Source of the DNA: Candidatus Phytoplasma pruni
GTDB lineage: Bacteria; Bacillota_I; Bacilli_A; Acholeplasmatales; Acholeplasmataceae
Length of the DNA stretch: 54,887 nt
Direction of reading: 5' to 3'
NCBI RefSeq assembly: GCF_013391955.1
Contig: NZ_JABUOH010000051.1
Span: 1 to 54,887, forward strand
This document shows positions 33,629 to 40,129 of this stretch, piece by piece. Position 1 is the first letter of the stretch. The number at the start of each line of letters is the position of its first letter. Under the pieces are notes generated by a model. It searched no databases. It saw only the letters and a list, made by a program, of their open reading frames with translations, and had not been told where the DNA came from. The position numbers and the translations under genes are program-made.

Positions 33629-36358
33629 ATGAAGACAGATTACAAAAATACTTTATTAATGCCTCAAACAGATTTTCCTATGAGAGGTAATTTAAGCCAA
33701 AAAGAAGTAGAAATAGAAAAACATTGGGAAGAGATCGATTTATACCAAGAAGTGTTAAAACAAAACGCTAATAATCCTCATTTTATTCTTCACGATGGAC
33801 CTCCTTACGCTAACGGAGAGATCCATATCGGTCACGCTTTAAATAAAATTTTAAAAGATTTTGTCGTCCGTTTTCATACTATGCAAGGCTTTTATTCCCC
33901 TTTTGTTCCGGGCTGGGATACTCACGGCTTACCTATTGAAATCGCGGTTTTAAAGAAATTTTCCCAAGATAGACATACTCATAGAACGGAATTTCTTCAA
34001 GAATGCGAAAGATTCGCTTTATCTTTTGTAGAGAAACAAAAGAAGAACTTTAAAAGGTTAGGTATTTTAGGGAACTGGAACGAGCCTTATATTACTTTAA
34101 ATAATACTTATGTCGCGGATCAAGTACGTGTTTTAGGTAAAATGGTAGAAAAAAAATTAATTTTTAAAAATTTAAAACCTATATATTGGTCTCCTTATTT
34201 ACAGTCTTCTTTAGCGGAATCAGAAATTATTTATCAAGAACACCGTTCTTTATCTATTTTCGCTTGTTTTAAAATTAAGGAGAAGCCTGAATGGCAAGAT
34301 GTTAATTTATTGATATGGACCACTACTCCTTGGACTTTACCTGCTAATGTCGCTATTTGTGTCCATCCCAAAAAAAACTATCATTTAGTAGAAGTTAACA
34401 ACCAAAAATATATCGTAGGAGCTAATGTTTTAGAGAAGTTAAAGGAAAAATTTAACTGGCAAAAGGTAGTTATTTTAGATACTTTCCTAGGCGATACTTT
34501 AGAAAATATCACTTATGAAAATGTGGTTTTCCAACGCCAAGGTAAAATAGTCTTAGATACTTATGTTTTAGATAATGAAGGTACTGGTTTAGTTCATACT
34601 GCTACCGGACATGGTTATGATGACTTTTTAGTTGGTAAAAGGTATAATTTAGATGTTATTTGTAGTGTCGATAAAAAAGGTTTAATGACGGAGATAGCGG
34701 GACCTTTTAAAGGTGTTTTCTACTCTAAAGCGAACGAATTAATCGCGGAGGAATTAGATAAACAAGGTCTTTTAGTCAAATCAGAATGGATCACTCACTC
34801 CTATCCTCATGATGAACGTATCAAAAAACCCGTTATTTTCTTAGCGGTAGAACAATGGTTTTTAGATATTAACCAAATTAAACCCCAAATTTTAGCCGAA
34901 ATAGAAAAAATAGATTGGTTCCCTCAATGGGGACAAAAAAAGATGACCCATATGATTACGAACCGTAATGATTGGGTGATTAGTCGCCAAAGAATGTGGG
35001 GTGTACCGATTCCTATTTTTTACGCTGAAGATGAATTGCCTATTTTAGAGGCTGATTTAATTAACCATATCGCTGATTTATTCGAAAAACACGGGAAAGA
35101 GATTTGGTACCAATGGGACACCAAAGATTTATTACCACCTGGTTATACTAATAAAAGAAGCCCTAACCATCGTTTTACCAAAGAAAAAGATGTGGTGGAT
35201 GTTTGGTTTGATTCTGGTACTTCTTATAATGTTGTTAACCGTTTATCACCAGATTTTTTACCGGCTAATGTTTATTTAGAAGGTTCGGATCAATATAGAG
35301 GTTGGTTCAATTCTTCTTTAACTACTTCTATCGCTGCTTACGGCAAAGCTCCTTACCAACAAGTAGTGACTCATGGTTTTATTTTAGACGGTAAAGGCGT
35401 TAAAATGAGTAAATCATTGAATAATGTGGTGGATCCTTTAACTATTATTAAACAAAAAGGAGCCGATGTTTTAAGGTTATGGGTTTCTAGTATTAGTTAT
35501 AACGCTGATGTTAGGTTAGATAACGCTATTGTTCAACAAATTGAAGAAAAGTACCGTAAAATCAGAAATACTTTACGTTTTATGTTAGGTAATTTACATG
35601 ATTTTAATCCTCAAACTAATTATATCGGTTTTGAAAAAAGATCCGCTATTCATCAAGCGATAGTGTTAGAATTTAAAGAGATTTTCTTACAGGCGATTGA
35701 ATATTACGAAACATATGATTTTGAAAAAATTATGAGTTTATTATATCCTTTCATTTCTGTCCGTATTAGCGCTTTTTATTTAGATTTCACTAAAGATGTT
35801 TTATACATTGAAAAAGCGAATAATGAAGAAAGACGGGTTATTCAATCCACTATTTATGATCTGTTAATTGATTTATTGAAACTATTAACCCCGATTATTC
35901 CTCATACAACTTCAGAAGCTTATAAAGCTTTACCTTTCCAAAAGAAAAAAGACATTTATTTAGAAAAAATGCCGACTAAACAAGAATTAACGGCTTTTGT
36001 GCAAAAACATTATTCTGAGGCTTTAAAAGAAGCTTATAAAAACTTCTTTAATTTAAGAGAAGTGGTGATGAAACACTTAGAAGAAGCGCGTCAAAATAAA
36101 TTTATCAATAAATCTTTACAAGCTAAATTGGTCCTTCATTTGCCTAAAACAGATGTTGATTCTTTGGTTGTTTTAGATGTTAAAGACCAATTGAACCAAT
36201 TATTCATTGTTTCTCAAGTGGAGCTCCATGAAGCGCCAGAAGTAAAAGTTGTCGTTCAACAGGCGTCAGGTTCTACTTGTCCTAGATGTTGGAATGTCGT
36301 AGACAACAAAAAAGAAGAAGATTTATGTCAGCGTTGTTCCCGAATAGTGGTGGAATAA
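33629..36358 (+). CDS. ileS: Isoleucyl-tRNA synthetase
   Basis: 909 residues, class I synthetase charging tRNA-Ile. HIGH at 66-69 (GEIHIGHALNK), the CP1 editing domain with TTTPWTLPAN (about 231-240), the WVISRQRMWGVPIP block (about 449-462), KMSKS at about 592-596, and a C-terminal zinc finger CPRC...CQRC (about 884-905). The bacterial zinc-containing form. Strong AAGGAGAA ribosome site. Last housekeeping gene before the accessory island. Confidence 0.98.
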   Translation: MKTDYKNTLLMPQTDFPMRGNLSQKEVEIEKHWEEIDLYQEVLKQNANNPHFILHDGPPYANGEIHIGHALNKILKDFVVRFHTMQGFYSPFVPGWDTHGLPIEIAVLKKFSQDRHTHRTEFLQECERFALSFVEKQKKNFKRLGILGNWNEPYITLNNTYVADQVRVLGKMVEKKLIFKNLKPIYWSPYLQSSLAESEIIYQEHRSLSIFACFKIKEKPEWQDVNLLIWTTTPWTLPANVAICVHPKKNYHLVEVNNQKYIVGANVLEKLKEKFNWQKVVILDTFLGDTLENITYENVVFQRQGKIVLDTYVLDNEGTGLVHTATGHGYDDFLVGKRYNLDVICSVDKKGLMTEIAGPFKGVFYSKANELIAEELDKQGLLVKSEWITHSYPHDERIKKPVIFLAVEQWFLDINQIKPQILAEIEKIDWFPQWGQKKMTHMITNRNDWVISRQRMWGVPIPIFYAEDELPILEADLINHIADLFEKHGKEIWYQWDTKDLLPPGYTNKRSPNHRFTKEKDVVDVWFDSGTSYNVVNRLSPDFLPANVYLEGSDQYRGWFNSSLTTSIAAYGKAPYQQVVTHGFILDGKGVKMSKSLNNVVDPLTIIKQKGADVLRLWVSSISYNADVRLDNAIVQQIEEKYRKIRNTLRFMLGNLHDFNPQTNYIGFEKRSAIHQAIVLEFKEIFLQAIEYYETYDFEKIMSLLYPFISVRISAFYLDFTKDVLYIEKANNEERRVIQSTIYDLLIDLLKLLTPIIPHTTSEAYKALPFQKKKDIYLEKMPTKQELTAFVQKHYSEALKEAYKNFFNLREVVMKHLEEARQNKFINKSLQAKLVLHLPKTDVDSLVVLDVKDQLNQLFIVSQVELHEAPEVKVVVQQASGSTCPRCWNVVDNKKEEDLCQRCSRIVVE

Positions 36359-36592
36359 TAATAAATCACAAGGGCGATTGATAGGTTTAAAAGGTTAATG
36401 GGCATTATAATATCAAACATAAATGATGTTGGTTAAAATTAACCTTTTTCAGGTCTTTTTATAAAAAATCAATCAATAAGGGGCAATATATTGAGACGAT
36501 GTATATAAACGATTTTCTCAATAATCATTTCGCAAACGCAAACAAGTTTTCTTTTTTAAGCATTTTTACATGAAATAATTTTAATTTTATTG

Positions 36593-36598
36593 TATAAT
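36593..36598 (+). promoter_or_regulatory. -10 box of antisense RNA A
   Basis: TATAAT within ATTGTATAAT, conserved in all four units (also 37034-37039, 37482-37487, 37934-37939). The upstream TTTTTACATGAAAT is equally conserved; ATGAAA lies 17 bases from the -10 as a poor -35, TTTACA 22 bases away. Confidence 0.6.
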
Positions 36599-36604
36599 TA
36601 AATT

Positions 36605-36744
36605 AGTCATTCTTTATGATTCTTCTTCTGATGGTGGAAGTTGGAGATTTAAAGTGTGATGTAATTATGATAGTAATATCTTATTTTTACCTTTCGGCAC
36701 AAATATAAATTAAAAAAAGAGACCGCTGCTACGGTCTCTTTTTT
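36605..36744 (+). ncRNA. Predicted antitoxin RNA A
   Basis: About 140 nt, from about 7 bases after the -10 to the shared terminator. The 5' part folds into nested stems conserved in the family: CTTTA/TAAAG, then TCTTC paired with GGAGA using a G-U wobble where units B and D have TTCTTC/GAAGAA. The 3' part holds copies of the peptide-mRNA leader in antisense: TAATTATGATA (36662-36672, also 36781-36791) and a 20-base segment (36690-36709, also 36807-36826, one mismatch) covering the Shine-Dalgarno region. Predicted to block translation of peptide A. Boundaries are inferred. Confidence 0.65.
36712..36744. terminator. Shared bidirectional terminator A
   Basis: Stem GAGACCG/CGGTCTC (36719-36725, 36732-36738), loop of six, with A7 before and T6 after, so it terminates both the plus RNA and the minus peptide mRNA. 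Confidence 0.9.
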
Positions 36745-36745
36745 C

Positions 36746-36796
36746 TTACCATGAAATGATAATGGTAATTTTAAAAAATTTAATTATGATAATCAT
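36746..36796 (-). CDS. 16-residue hydrophobic peptide A (putative type I toxin)
   Basis: Peptide MIIIIKFFKITIIISW. ATG at 36796, stop TAA at 36746-36748, two bases before the shared terminator. AAAGGAGA (36811-36804) is seven bases from the ATG, an ideal spacing. Hydrophobic with two lysines, as expected for a membrane-active peptide such as Ibs or Fst toxins, without sequence identity to them. The same length, the TIIxSW end and the TCA-TGG-TAA codons recur in three other units. Too short to judge by codon statistics; support comes from conservation and placement. Confidence 0.7.
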   Translation of the reverse strand: MIIIIKFFKITIIISW

Positions 36797-36871
36797 AATC
36801 CCATCTCCTTTCGGTACAAATATAAAATAGTTTAATGTCTTTTCGGACAAAAAGGAGACTTTTTAATTATA
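36797..36871 (-). promoter_or_regulatory. Peptide A promoter and Shine-Dalgarno-sequestering leader
   Basis: Extended -10 TGT-TATAAT on the minus strand (TATAAT 36871-36866). In the leader TCTCCTTT (from 36858-36851) is perfectly complementary to the AAAGGAGA ribosome site (36811-36804), so the free mRNA can hide its own ribosome site, a known feature of type I toxin mRNAs. Confidence 0.65.
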
Positions 36872-37045
36872 ACAAAAAAATTAACCTTTTTAAGGTCTTT
36901 TTAGTGAAAATAAAACAATAAGGGACCCAAATATTGAGGCAATTTATATAAACAATTTTCTCAATAATTTTACAACAACGGGAAAAATTTTCTTTTTTAC
37001 TCATTTTTACATGAAATCATTTTAATTTTATTGTATAATGAAATT

Positions 37046-37182
37046 AGTCATTCTTTATGATTCTTCTTCTGATGGTGGAAATTGAAGAAATAAAGTGTGA
37101 TGAAATTATTATAGTCATATTTTCTTTTGACCTTTCAACACAAAATAATAAAAAAAGAGACCGTTGCATCGGTCTCTTTTTT
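37046..37182 (+). ncRNA. Predicted antitoxin RNA B
   Basis: About 137 nt after TATAAT 37034-37039. 5' stems CTTTAT/ATAAAG and TTCTTC/GAAGAA. A 33-base segment (37113-37145) is identical to 37229-37261 in the peptide B leader, so this RNA is perfectly complementary over 33 nt to the peptide mRNA across its start codon and ribosome site. This is the clearest sense-antisense pair in the array. Ends at terminator B. Confidence 0.7.
37151..37182. terminator. Shared bidirectional terminator B
   Basis: GAGACCG/CGGTCTC stem (37157-37163, 37170-37176), loop TTGCAT, A6 and T6 flanks. Confidence 0.9.
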
Positions 37183-37183
37183 C

Positions 37184-37234
37184 TTACCATGATATAATAA
37201 TGGTCATTTTAAAAAATTTAATAATTACAGTCAT
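37184..37234 (-). CDS. 16-residue hydrophobic peptide B (putative type I toxin)
   Basis: Peptide MTVIIKFFKMTIIISW. ATG 37234, TAA 37184-37186. The ribosome site GAAAGG lies 12 bases upstream, longer than in the other units, so expression may be lower. Differences from A are Thr/Val at positions 2-3 and Met for Ile at 10, conservative changes with no indel. Confidence 0.68.
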   Translation of the reverse strand: MTVIIKFFKMTIIISW

Positions 37235-37319
37235 ATTTTCTTTTGACCTTTCAACACAAAAATAAAAAAATAAAATAGTTTAATGTCATTTTGGACAAAA
37301 AGGAGGTCATTTAATTATA
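37235..37319 (-). promoter_or_regulatory. Peptide B promoter and leader
   Basis: Extended -10 TGA-TATAAT (TATAAT 37319-37314). In this unit the ribosome-site region changed to AAAGGTCA, and the opposing arm changed to TGACC (37309-37305 read on the minus strand), so pairing is kept by a paired change relative to unit A. Confidence 0.6.
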
Positions 37320-37493
37320 TCAAAAAAAATTAACCTTTTTCAGGTCTTTTTAGTGAAAATAAATCAATAATAACCAAATATTTAGGAAAATAATATAGAT
37401 TATTGCCTACATAATGATTGTGCCAAATAAACAATTTTTCTTTTTTACTCATTTTTACATGAAATAATTTTAATTTTATTGTATAATGAAATT

Positions 37494-37637
37494 AGTCATT
37501 CTTTATTGTTCTTCTTCTGATGATGGAAATTGAATAAATAAAGTGTGATAAAATTGTAATCATAATAATCATATATGATCTCTTCCTTTCAAAAAAAGTT
37601 ATAAAAACAAAAAGAGACCGATGCGACGGTCTCTTTT
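37494..37637 (+). ncRNA. Predicted antitoxin RNA C
   Basis: About 144 nt after TATAAT 37482-37487. CTTTAT/ATAAAG stem kept; the inner stem has one mismatch. Shares ATAATAATCAT (37562-37572) with the start-codon region of peptide C (37681-37691) and AAAAAAGTTATA (37592-37603) with the leader (37712-37723). These blocks are specific to unit C, which suggests each RNA recognises its own target. Confidence 0.65.
37607..37637. terminator. Shared bidirectional terminator C
   Basis: GAGACCG/CGGTCTC stem (37614-37620, 37627-37633), loop ATGCGA, T4 on the plus exit and T5 on the minus exit. Confidence 0.85.
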
Positions 37638-37640
37638 GTA

Positions 37641-37691
37641 TTACCATGATAAAATAATGGTAATTTTACAAATTTGAATAATAATAATCAT
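37641..37691 (-). CDS. 16-residue hydrophobic peptide C (putative type I toxin)
   Basis: Peptide MIIIIQICKITIILSW. ATG 37691, TAA 37641-37643, AAGGAGA (37705-37699) seven bases upstream. Keeps K9, the TII core and the SW end of the family; Gln replaces Lys6 and a Cys appears at 8. Confidence 0.7.
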   Translation of the reverse strand: MIIIIQICKITIILSW

Positions 37692-37770
37692 TGAAAAATC
37701 TCCTTCCTTGTAAAAAAGTTATACAATAGTTTATTGTCGTTTCGGACAAAAAGGAGACTTTTTAATTATA
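37692..37770 (-). promoter_or_regulatory. Peptide C promoter and leader
   Basis: Extended -10 TGA-TATAAT (TATAAT 37770-37765). TCTCCTT in the leader (37757-37751) is complementary to AAGGAGA (37705-37699). Confidence 0.65.
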
Positions 37771-37945
37771 TCAAAAAAATTAACCTTTTTCAGGTCTTTT
37801 TATAAAAAATAAATCAATAAGAACCAAATGTGTAGAAAAGCGATTTACATTATTGTCTAAATAAGAATTGCGCCAAATAAAAAAATTTTTATTTTTTTAA
37901 TCATTTTTACATGAAATAATTTTAATTTTATTGTATAATTAAATT

Positions 37946-38084
37946 AGTCATTCTTTATTATTCTTCTTCTGATGGTGGAAATTGAAGAAATAAAGTGTGA
38001 TGTAATTATGATAGTCATATCTCATTTTTGCCTTTCAAAACAATACAATTCAATAAAAAGAGACCGTTCCAGCGGTCTCTTTTT
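37946..38084 (+). ncRNA. Predicted antitoxin RNA D
   Basis: About 139 nt after TATAAT 37934-37939. 5' stems CTTTAT/ATAAAG and TTCTTC/GAAGAA are intact. Its 3' part resembles those of units A and B more than the leader of peptide D (only CCTTTC and short pieces match), so it may fit its own target poorly. Confidence 0.6.
38055..38084. terminator. Shared bidirectional terminator D
   Basis: GAGACCG/CGGTCTC stem (38060-38066, 38073-38079), loop TTCCAG, T5 and A5 flanks. Confidence 0.88.
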
Positions 38085-38085
38085 A

Positions 38086-38136
38086 TTACCATGATATAAT
38101 AATTGTAATTTTACAAAATTTGATAAAAATATACAT
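38086..38136 (-). CDS. 16-residue hydrophobic peptide D (putative type I toxin)
   Basis: Peptide MYIFIKFCKITIIISW. ATG 38136, TAA 38086-38088, AAAGGAGA (38151-38144) seven bases upstream. Same length and C-terminal half as peptide A. Confidence 0.7.
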   Translation of the reverse strand: MYIFIKFCKITIIISW

Positions 38137-38213
38137 TTAAAATTCTCCTTTCTCAACTGTTCTAAAATGGTGTAATGTCGTTTTAGAATCAAAAAGGAGA
38201 ATTTTTCATTATA
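38137..38213 (-). promoter_or_regulatory. Peptide D promoter and two-stem leader
   Basis: TATAAT at 38213-38208. The leader forms the best hairpin of the family: a 9-bp stem TTCTCCTTT/AAAGGAGAA (38193-38201 with 38143-38151) that hides the ribosome site, then an 8-bp stem TTCTAAAA/TTTTAGAA (38181-38188 with 38160-38167). Confidence 0.68.
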
Positions 38214-38236
38214 TTAAAAAAACACAAACCTCAGTT

Positions 38237-38267
38237 AAAAGAGACCTATTTAAAGGTCTCTTTTTTT
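38237..38267. terminator. Relic terminator of a fifth array unit
   Basis: GAGACC/GGTCTC stem (38241-38246, 38255-38260) with T7, followed by TTATTACCATATCGC, which on the minus strand reads ATA-TGG-TAA, like the end of the peptide ORFs. No ribosome site or full ORF remains. Confidence 0.7.
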
Positions 38268-38378
38268 ATTACCATATCGCAATAAAGAAAAGATAAAACC
38301 ACCTTTTTATGACTCAATTATTTATGCGGGAATATATTTTATGCCAAAAAATACTCCCAAAGATTGCAAAAAAAAACG

Positions 38379-38384
38379 TATAAT
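38379..38384 (+). promoter_or_regulatory. -10 box upstream of the DUF2963 gene
   Basis: TATAAT about 50 bases before the ATG at 38436. No good -35. Context AACGTATAATGAAATCAT resembles the array's plus-strand promoters. Confidence 0.45.
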
Positions 38385-38435
38385 GAAATCATATAGACGA
38401 GAAGAAAAAAAGGAAAAGGCAACCAATTTAATCTT

Positions 38436-39425
38436 ATGATGAAACAAATCAAGCAATTTATGGCAAATAAATCTCAAAAATATTTAATCATTATGATAAC
38501 TTTAATATTACTAGGATTGATCTTATTAGGAGGCGTGATTTTTGGGGTTCATTATTTAATAAGCAAACCAGGCAAAAAAATAGACTATACCCCAAAAGAG
38601 CCTATTTATCAATTATCTTCTCCTGATAACACTATGGAGAAAACGAAAGACGATAAAGGCGAACCTATTATTATTGAATATAACTCAGACAAACAAAAGA
38701 TCAAAACAAGTAGTTTTTATCAAAATGGTCAAATCAGTAATACTGACGAATATAACCCTGAAACAGGTCATAAAATTAAAAGTACCATTTATAACCTTGA
38801 CGGAAGTATTTACCATTCTTACTTAAATAGCGAAGATGAAAACAAGGAATGGATTAAGAATAAAGAATCAGAAATGCAACAACAAATAGCAGAAAAGGAC
38901 AAAGTAGAGAAAGATGAAAGAGAGCGAAAAAGAATAGCCCAAATTGATGATGATTTAGAGAATAAAAAAGAAGTAGAAGTGTATGATTATACAATTAAAT
39001 CGATTAACGAATTCAAAAGACTTATCGATCTTCAACGGAAAATAGATAATAATATTTTTACGATTAAGTCATTATTAAACAGGTTAAACTTTGAAGATAA
39101 AATGCAACGAATCGAAGCGGGTTTGCCGAGCGGGGGAAATTTTTTTCAAAAGGAAAAAGAATATGTAACACAACTGCAAAATTCTTTACAAGCGATTTTT
39201 TTTCCTGAAATGCCTCAAAAAATAGACAACTCCGATGATCCTAAATATTGGACTAAAAATAGATTCAATCGCCGTCGCCGTACCATCGCTTATCATGAAG
39301 AAAGAATAAAACAATTAAAAGAATATGAAAATCAATTAAAAGATGTGGAACCTCAATTAAAAGAATACGAATCTCGTGTCAACCAATTGAAAAATGAACT
39401 TCCCGAACCCGAAGGGAAAAAATAG
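38436..39425 (+). CDS. DUF2963 domain membrane-anchored protein
   Basis: 329 residues. One membrane segment (about 16-43), then a short linker and DUF2963-type repeats: the NPETGHKIKSTIYNLDGSIY block (about 107-126) is typical of this phytoplasma domain. The rest (about 145-329) is charged and coiled-coil, ending EPEGKK. Probably type II topology or signal-anchor with the bulk outside. Function of DUF2963 is unknown; such genes sit often in phytoplasma mobile or variable regions. Two adjacent Met codons are available as start; weak AAGGAAAAGG upstream. Confidence 0.8.
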   Translation: MMKQIKQFMANKSQKYLIIMITLILLGLILLGGVIFGVHYLISKPGKKIDYTPKEPIYQLSSPDNTMEKTKDDKGEPIIIEYNSDKQKIKTSSFYQNGQISNTDEYNPETGHKIKSTIYNLDGSIYHSYLNSEDENKEWIKNKESEMQQQIAEKDKVEKDERERKRIAQIDDDLENKKEVEVYDYTIKSINEFKRLIDLQRKIDNNIFTIKSLLNRLNFEDKMQRIEAGLPSGGNFFQKEKEYVTQLQNSLQAIFFPEMPQKIDNSDDPKYWTKNRFNRRRRTIAYHEERIKQLKEYENQLKDVEPQLKEYESRVNQLKNELPEPEGKK

Positions 39426-39665
39426 CCTGCTTGCCATTTCTTTAAGGGGATGAAATTATCGAAATTAAAGTAGGGAGAATTAGTTTTGAAATAAATGATC
39501 GCAATCATTGATCAAAAAATACAGATGAGCTAAATTTAAAGCAAAAACGGAACCTGTTCTCAAAAAAAATTAAAAGACATAAAGATCACTCTTTTTCTCC
39601 CACTTTAGACCATAATATATAAGAGCATTGTCGCCAAAAGATAATAAAAATAAGCTCTTAAAAAG

Positions 39666-39694
39666 CAAAAAAGGCCTTATTGCAGCCTTTTTTT
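39666..39694. terminator. Terminator between the DUF2963 gene and the decayed array unit
   Basis: AAAAGGC/GCCTTTT stem (39669-39675, 39685-39691) with A and T runs on both sides. The preceding stretch 39426-39665 shows no gene. Confidence 0.75.
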
Positions 39695-39726
39695 AATTTT
39701 TGTGTTAATATTTTTAAATATTGTTG

Positions 39727-39850
39727 TATAATATAATTATTCATTCTTTGCATTTTTTTACAGTGTAGAGTGTGATGAAATAATAATGGTCTTTTTGAAA
39801 AACATTTTTAAAAACCATTTTTTTCTCCTTTCATGTTCGATATACACTTT
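39727..39850. pseudogene. Decayed type I TA unit (fifth copy)
   Basis: Has the array's plus-strand -10 (TATAAT 39727-39732), TCATTCTTT and AGAGTGTGATGAAAT blocks, and on the minus strand an AAAGGAGA site (39831-39824). The shared terminator and the middle are deleted, fusing the antisense part to the peptide end. The minus ORF near the ribosome site (ATG 39818, stop 39741-39743) gives an unrelated 25-residue peptide, while another frame (ATG 39805 to 39758) reads MFFKKTIIISSHSTL, recognisably the family. A GTTCGA/TCGAAC leader stem remains (39834-39839 with 39859-39864). Likely inactive. Confidence 0.6.
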
Positions 39851-39920
39851 AATGTGGAGTCGAACGCAACATAAAAAGATATTAATCCAATGAAAAAAAG
39901 ATTAATATTGTCCAAAGTTT

Positions 39921-39972
39921 TTATGACGGAATATCTTCTTACAAACTTACAATAGTATTATATCCGTCATAA
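39921..39972. repeat. Perfect 10-bp inverted repeat
   Basis: TTATGACGGA (39921-39930) and TCCGTCATAA (39963-39972), 32-base loop with a minus-strand TATAAT (39962-39957). Possibly part of the leader of the decayed unit. Confidence 0.55.
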
Positions 39973-39990
39973 TAAACAGCAGCTCAAACG

Positions 39991-40023
39991 AAAAAAAAGA
40001 CTCTCTTGGAGGGTCTTTTTTTT
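39991..40023. terminator. Hairpin before the M41 cluster
   Basis: GACTCTC/GAGGGTC stem (one G-U pair), three-base loop, with A8 and T8 flanks; bidirectional form. Confidence 0.75.
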
Positions 40024-40036
40024 ATCTCCCAAACAG

Positions 40037-40065
40037 TTGCTTTTGAAATTGATTTGTTATATAAT
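40037..40065 (+). promoter_or_regulatory. Promoter of the first M41 gene
   Basis: TTGCTT (40037-40042), 17-base spacer, TATAAT (40060-40065). Confidence 0.65.
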
Positions 40066-40129
40066 GTGGATAATATCAGAAGTAAGATAATTTTTTCGTT
40101 AAAAACTTAAAAAAGAAAAAGAGCAGCCA

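Larger units (their letters stand above)
36439..38221. repeat. Tandem array of four ~445-bp units (type I TA-like)
   Basis: Four direct repeats starting at 36439, 36881, 37330 and 37780, each beginning TTAACCTTTTT, with period 442-450 bases. Each unit holds, in order on the plus strand, an AT-rich block, a plus-strand -10 (TTGTATAAT), a conserved RNA segment, a shared terminator (GAGACCG-loop-CGGTCTC), and a minus-strand 16-codon ORF with its leader and promoter. Units are diverged (clear indels and substitutions) but keep the ORF length, the terminator stem and the promoter boxes, which points to selection. It is not CRISPR: units are far too long and there are no spacers. Confidence 0.9.

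Noticed and set aside
36617-36712. Plus-strand peptide (MILLLMVE...) inside the antisense RNA
   Set aside because: Open in units A and B only; unit C has an early stop, C and D lack the ATG, and no ribosome site precedes it. The minus-strand ORF is better supported.
36439-38221. Array as CRISPR or as simple satellite
   Set aside because: Units are ~445 bp, diverged along their length, with promoters, a terminator and an ORF; there are no short repeats with unique spacers.
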